A stretch of DNA of 6,950 nucleotides from NCBI GenBank assembly GCA_017390245.1, contig JAFPCE010000127.1:1-6950 (forward strand), read 5' to 3'. This stretch comes from Selenomonadaceae bacterium. Its GTDB lineage: Bacteria > Bacillota > Negativicutes > Selenomonadales > Selenomonadaceae. Shown one piece after another: positions 5,992 to 6,950 of the stretch (its first letter is position 1; each line of letters starts with the position of its first letter). The notes under the pieces were generated by a model that was not told the origin of the DNA, did not search any database, and saw nothing but the letters and a program-made list of their open reading frames with translations. Made by a program: the position numbers and the translations under genes.

Positions 5992-6731
5992 TGTTTCATA
6001 ATACCTGTATGGGCTGCATATACTGCAAATTCGTTCTCTCCATCTAAGCCCAGCAGGTCATTCAATTCATTGTCATTAAAGCTGCCTACTGCACAAACCC
6101 CTATATGCAGCGTGTAGCCTGCCAGATACAGGTTCTGGCAGATATGTCCAGCATCCAGATATAGATACTGCAGGGCTCTGCCACCAAAGCTGTATTCCAT
6201 GCGTTCCAGTACTGCTGTCCAGATAAATGTAACAGCACTGTTTCTATACATATTTACCTTAGTAAATGCAGGCTCCATTTTTACCTTTACAGCTTCTCCT
6301 ATTTCCACTGGAAATAGCGCATGCTCTAAAGGCAGATACCTGTATAACCCTGGCTCAAGGCCATCTACCCTGTCTATTAGCAAATAGGTCTCCAGGGCAT
6401 TTCTTGCTCCTGCAGAAGGCACAGTACGCTTGGTAGCTCCACCTGGCAAAATCTGTTTAACTCCCTGGGTACACCAAAGTAAATATGATAAATCCTTCAG
6501 GCTCATAGGCATCTCTGCGTATTCACGAATAGTAGCCCTTAGCTCTACCAGTTCCAGGAAACTGACTTCATGGTCATCCAGCAGTTCTGGCTCAGGCAGC
6601 ATCAGTATTTTAGAACCTGCAGGACAAGGTTTCTCCATAGGCGGTACTGGTAGATGATGAACTTTGCTGGTATTTTGATTATTCTTAACCAGAGCCGCTT
6701 CCCGCCAGGCCTTTAATAAAGCTTTGTCCAT
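5985..6731 (-). CDS. SagB-type nitroreductase-family FMN oxidoreductase
   Basis: This 248-residue protein belongs to the SagB/ThcOx branch of the FMN nitroreductase fold. Visible landmarks are ELRATIREYAEMPMSLKDLSYLLW (63-86, with FMN-contacting arginines at 65 and 69), TVPSAGARNALETYLL (103-118), PGLYRYLPLEHAL (127-139), YLDAGHICQNLYLA (191-204), GVCAVGSFNDNELNDLLGLDG (211-231) and the closing EFAVYAAHTG. In thiazole/oxazole peptide clusters such proteins oxidise azolines, but no cyclodehydratase, precursor peptide or transporter gene lies here. The Lys-Tyr pair I recall as catalytic in azoline dehydrogenases is absent, so a stand-alone oxidoreductase of unknown substrate is more likely. The ATG at 6731 follows GGTGA (6743-6739) by 7 nt. 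It leads the run into the IIA-like gene and recG. Confidence 0.87.
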   Translation of the reverse strand: MDKALLKAWREAALVKNNQNTSKVHHLPVPPMEKPCPAGSKILMLPEPELLDDHEVSFLELVELRATIREYAEMPMSLKDLSYLLWCTQGVKQILPGGATKRTVPSAGARNALETYLLIDRVDGLEPGLYRYLPLEHALFPVEIGEAVKVKMEPAFTKVNMYRNSAVTFIWTAVLERMEYSFGGRALQYLYLDAGHICQNLYLAGYTLHIGVCAVGSFNDNELNDLLGLDGENEFAVYAAHTGIMKQG

Positions 6732-6923
6732 AACTAAATCACCAAATCACAAAAATTACTCAATTACATACAAATATTCATTAACAATTTATTTAATAAA
6801 AGTATTTATCAACTCTTAAAATACTCTTCCTAAACAAACCTCCTAAATAAGTATTTCCATGTAACTTATACGCATAACTTAGCAATATATTACAGATAAA
6901 TACAAATTTTTGCAAATTATAAT
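6732..6923. other. AT-rich intergenic region upstream of the nitroreductase gene
   Basis: No coding frame is convincing in this stretch. It must hold the promoter for the nitroreductase run, but none is clear. The best minus-strand candidate is TTGCAA (6915-6910), a 17-bp spacer and TAATAT (6892-6887), matching 4 of 6 bases in each box, which would give a leader of about 150 nt. A strong AGGAGG occurs at 6843-6838 on the minus strand, but no start codon follows at a workable distance. AGTATTT half-sites occur three times. The sequence AAATCAC is repeated at 6736-6742 and 6744-6750, around the ribosome site. Confidence 0.5.
6801..6825. promoter_or_regulatory. Inverted repeat AGTATTT-N11-AAATACT, possible operator
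   Basis: Perfect 7-bp arms at 6801-6807 and 6819-6825 lie about 70-95 bp before the nitroreductase start codon. A third half-site copy occurs at 6850-6856. In such AT-rich DNA chance is a real alternative. Confidence 0.3.
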
Positions 6924-6950
6924 TTACTTAAGCATATTTAAAAGCTCTGC
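6924..6950 (-). CDS. Possible last eight codons of an upstream gene, cut by window edge
   Basis: One minus-strand frame from the right edge reads AELLNMLK and ends at a TAA (6926-6924). The residues and codons look like the end of a helical protein. All three frames close within the first 27 bases, so this is only the longest of three short options and no product can be named. No terminator hairpin follows it. Confidence 0.22.
   Translation of the reverse strand, partial: AELLNMLK

Noticed and set aside
6838..6843. AGGAGG on the minus strand as the ribosome site of a small gene
   Set aside because: No ATG or GTG follows at 5-12 nt. The nearest TTG is far too close, and its frame closes after about 14 codons.

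Overview
All seven complete protein genes in this window lie on the minus strand, so the biology reads from right to left. The gene content points to a low-to-moderate GC Firmicute: a TrpR-family HisR/YerC regulator beside hisZ, a PTS IIA-Glc-like protein, and strong AGG-type Shine-Dalgarno sites. My best guess is a Negativicute of the Acidaminococcaceae type, an anaerobic gut organism. That placement is an inference from gene content and general protein style, not a sequence match.

Right part (6950 to about 3167): an AT-rich gap of about 190-220 bp precedes a three-gene run. The run is a SagB-type nitroreductase/dehydrogenase (6731-5985), a PTS IIA-Glc-like domain carried on an acidic Ala/Pro/Glu linker and anchored by one C-terminal transmembrane helix (5956-5246), and the DNA helicase RecG (5233-3167). 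The gaps are 28 and 12 bp, so the three are probably co-transcribed, although their functions do not obviously match.

Left part (3148 to about 92): a well-formed sigma-A promoter with an extended -10 (TGCTATAAT) lies just after recG. It drives hisR/yerC (3027-2722), hisZ (2670-1486), an HD-domain hydrolase that overlaps hisZ by ATGA (1489-911), and a Gph-like HAD phosphatase (835-170). The run closes with a strong Rho-independent terminator (125-92). Two inverted repeats lie at or just after the predicted transcription start, where a repressor would block initiation. This suggests that HisR controls its own operon, and hisZ with it, in response to histidine. HisZ activates the short form of HisG at the first step of histidine synthesis. 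hisG and the other his genes are not in this window, so hisZ is physically separated from its partner here.

The most unusual item is the membrane-tethered IIA-Glc-like protein. It keeps the phospho-accepting His (H78) but has Arg (R63) where the second active-site His of IIA-Glc belongs, and it has no IIB/IIC partner nearby. It is more likely a sensor or regulatory phosphoprotein than a sugar-transport component. No mobile elements, CRISPR arrays, rRNA or tRNA genes were seen. Both window edges may clip further genes, but the evidence there is thin.
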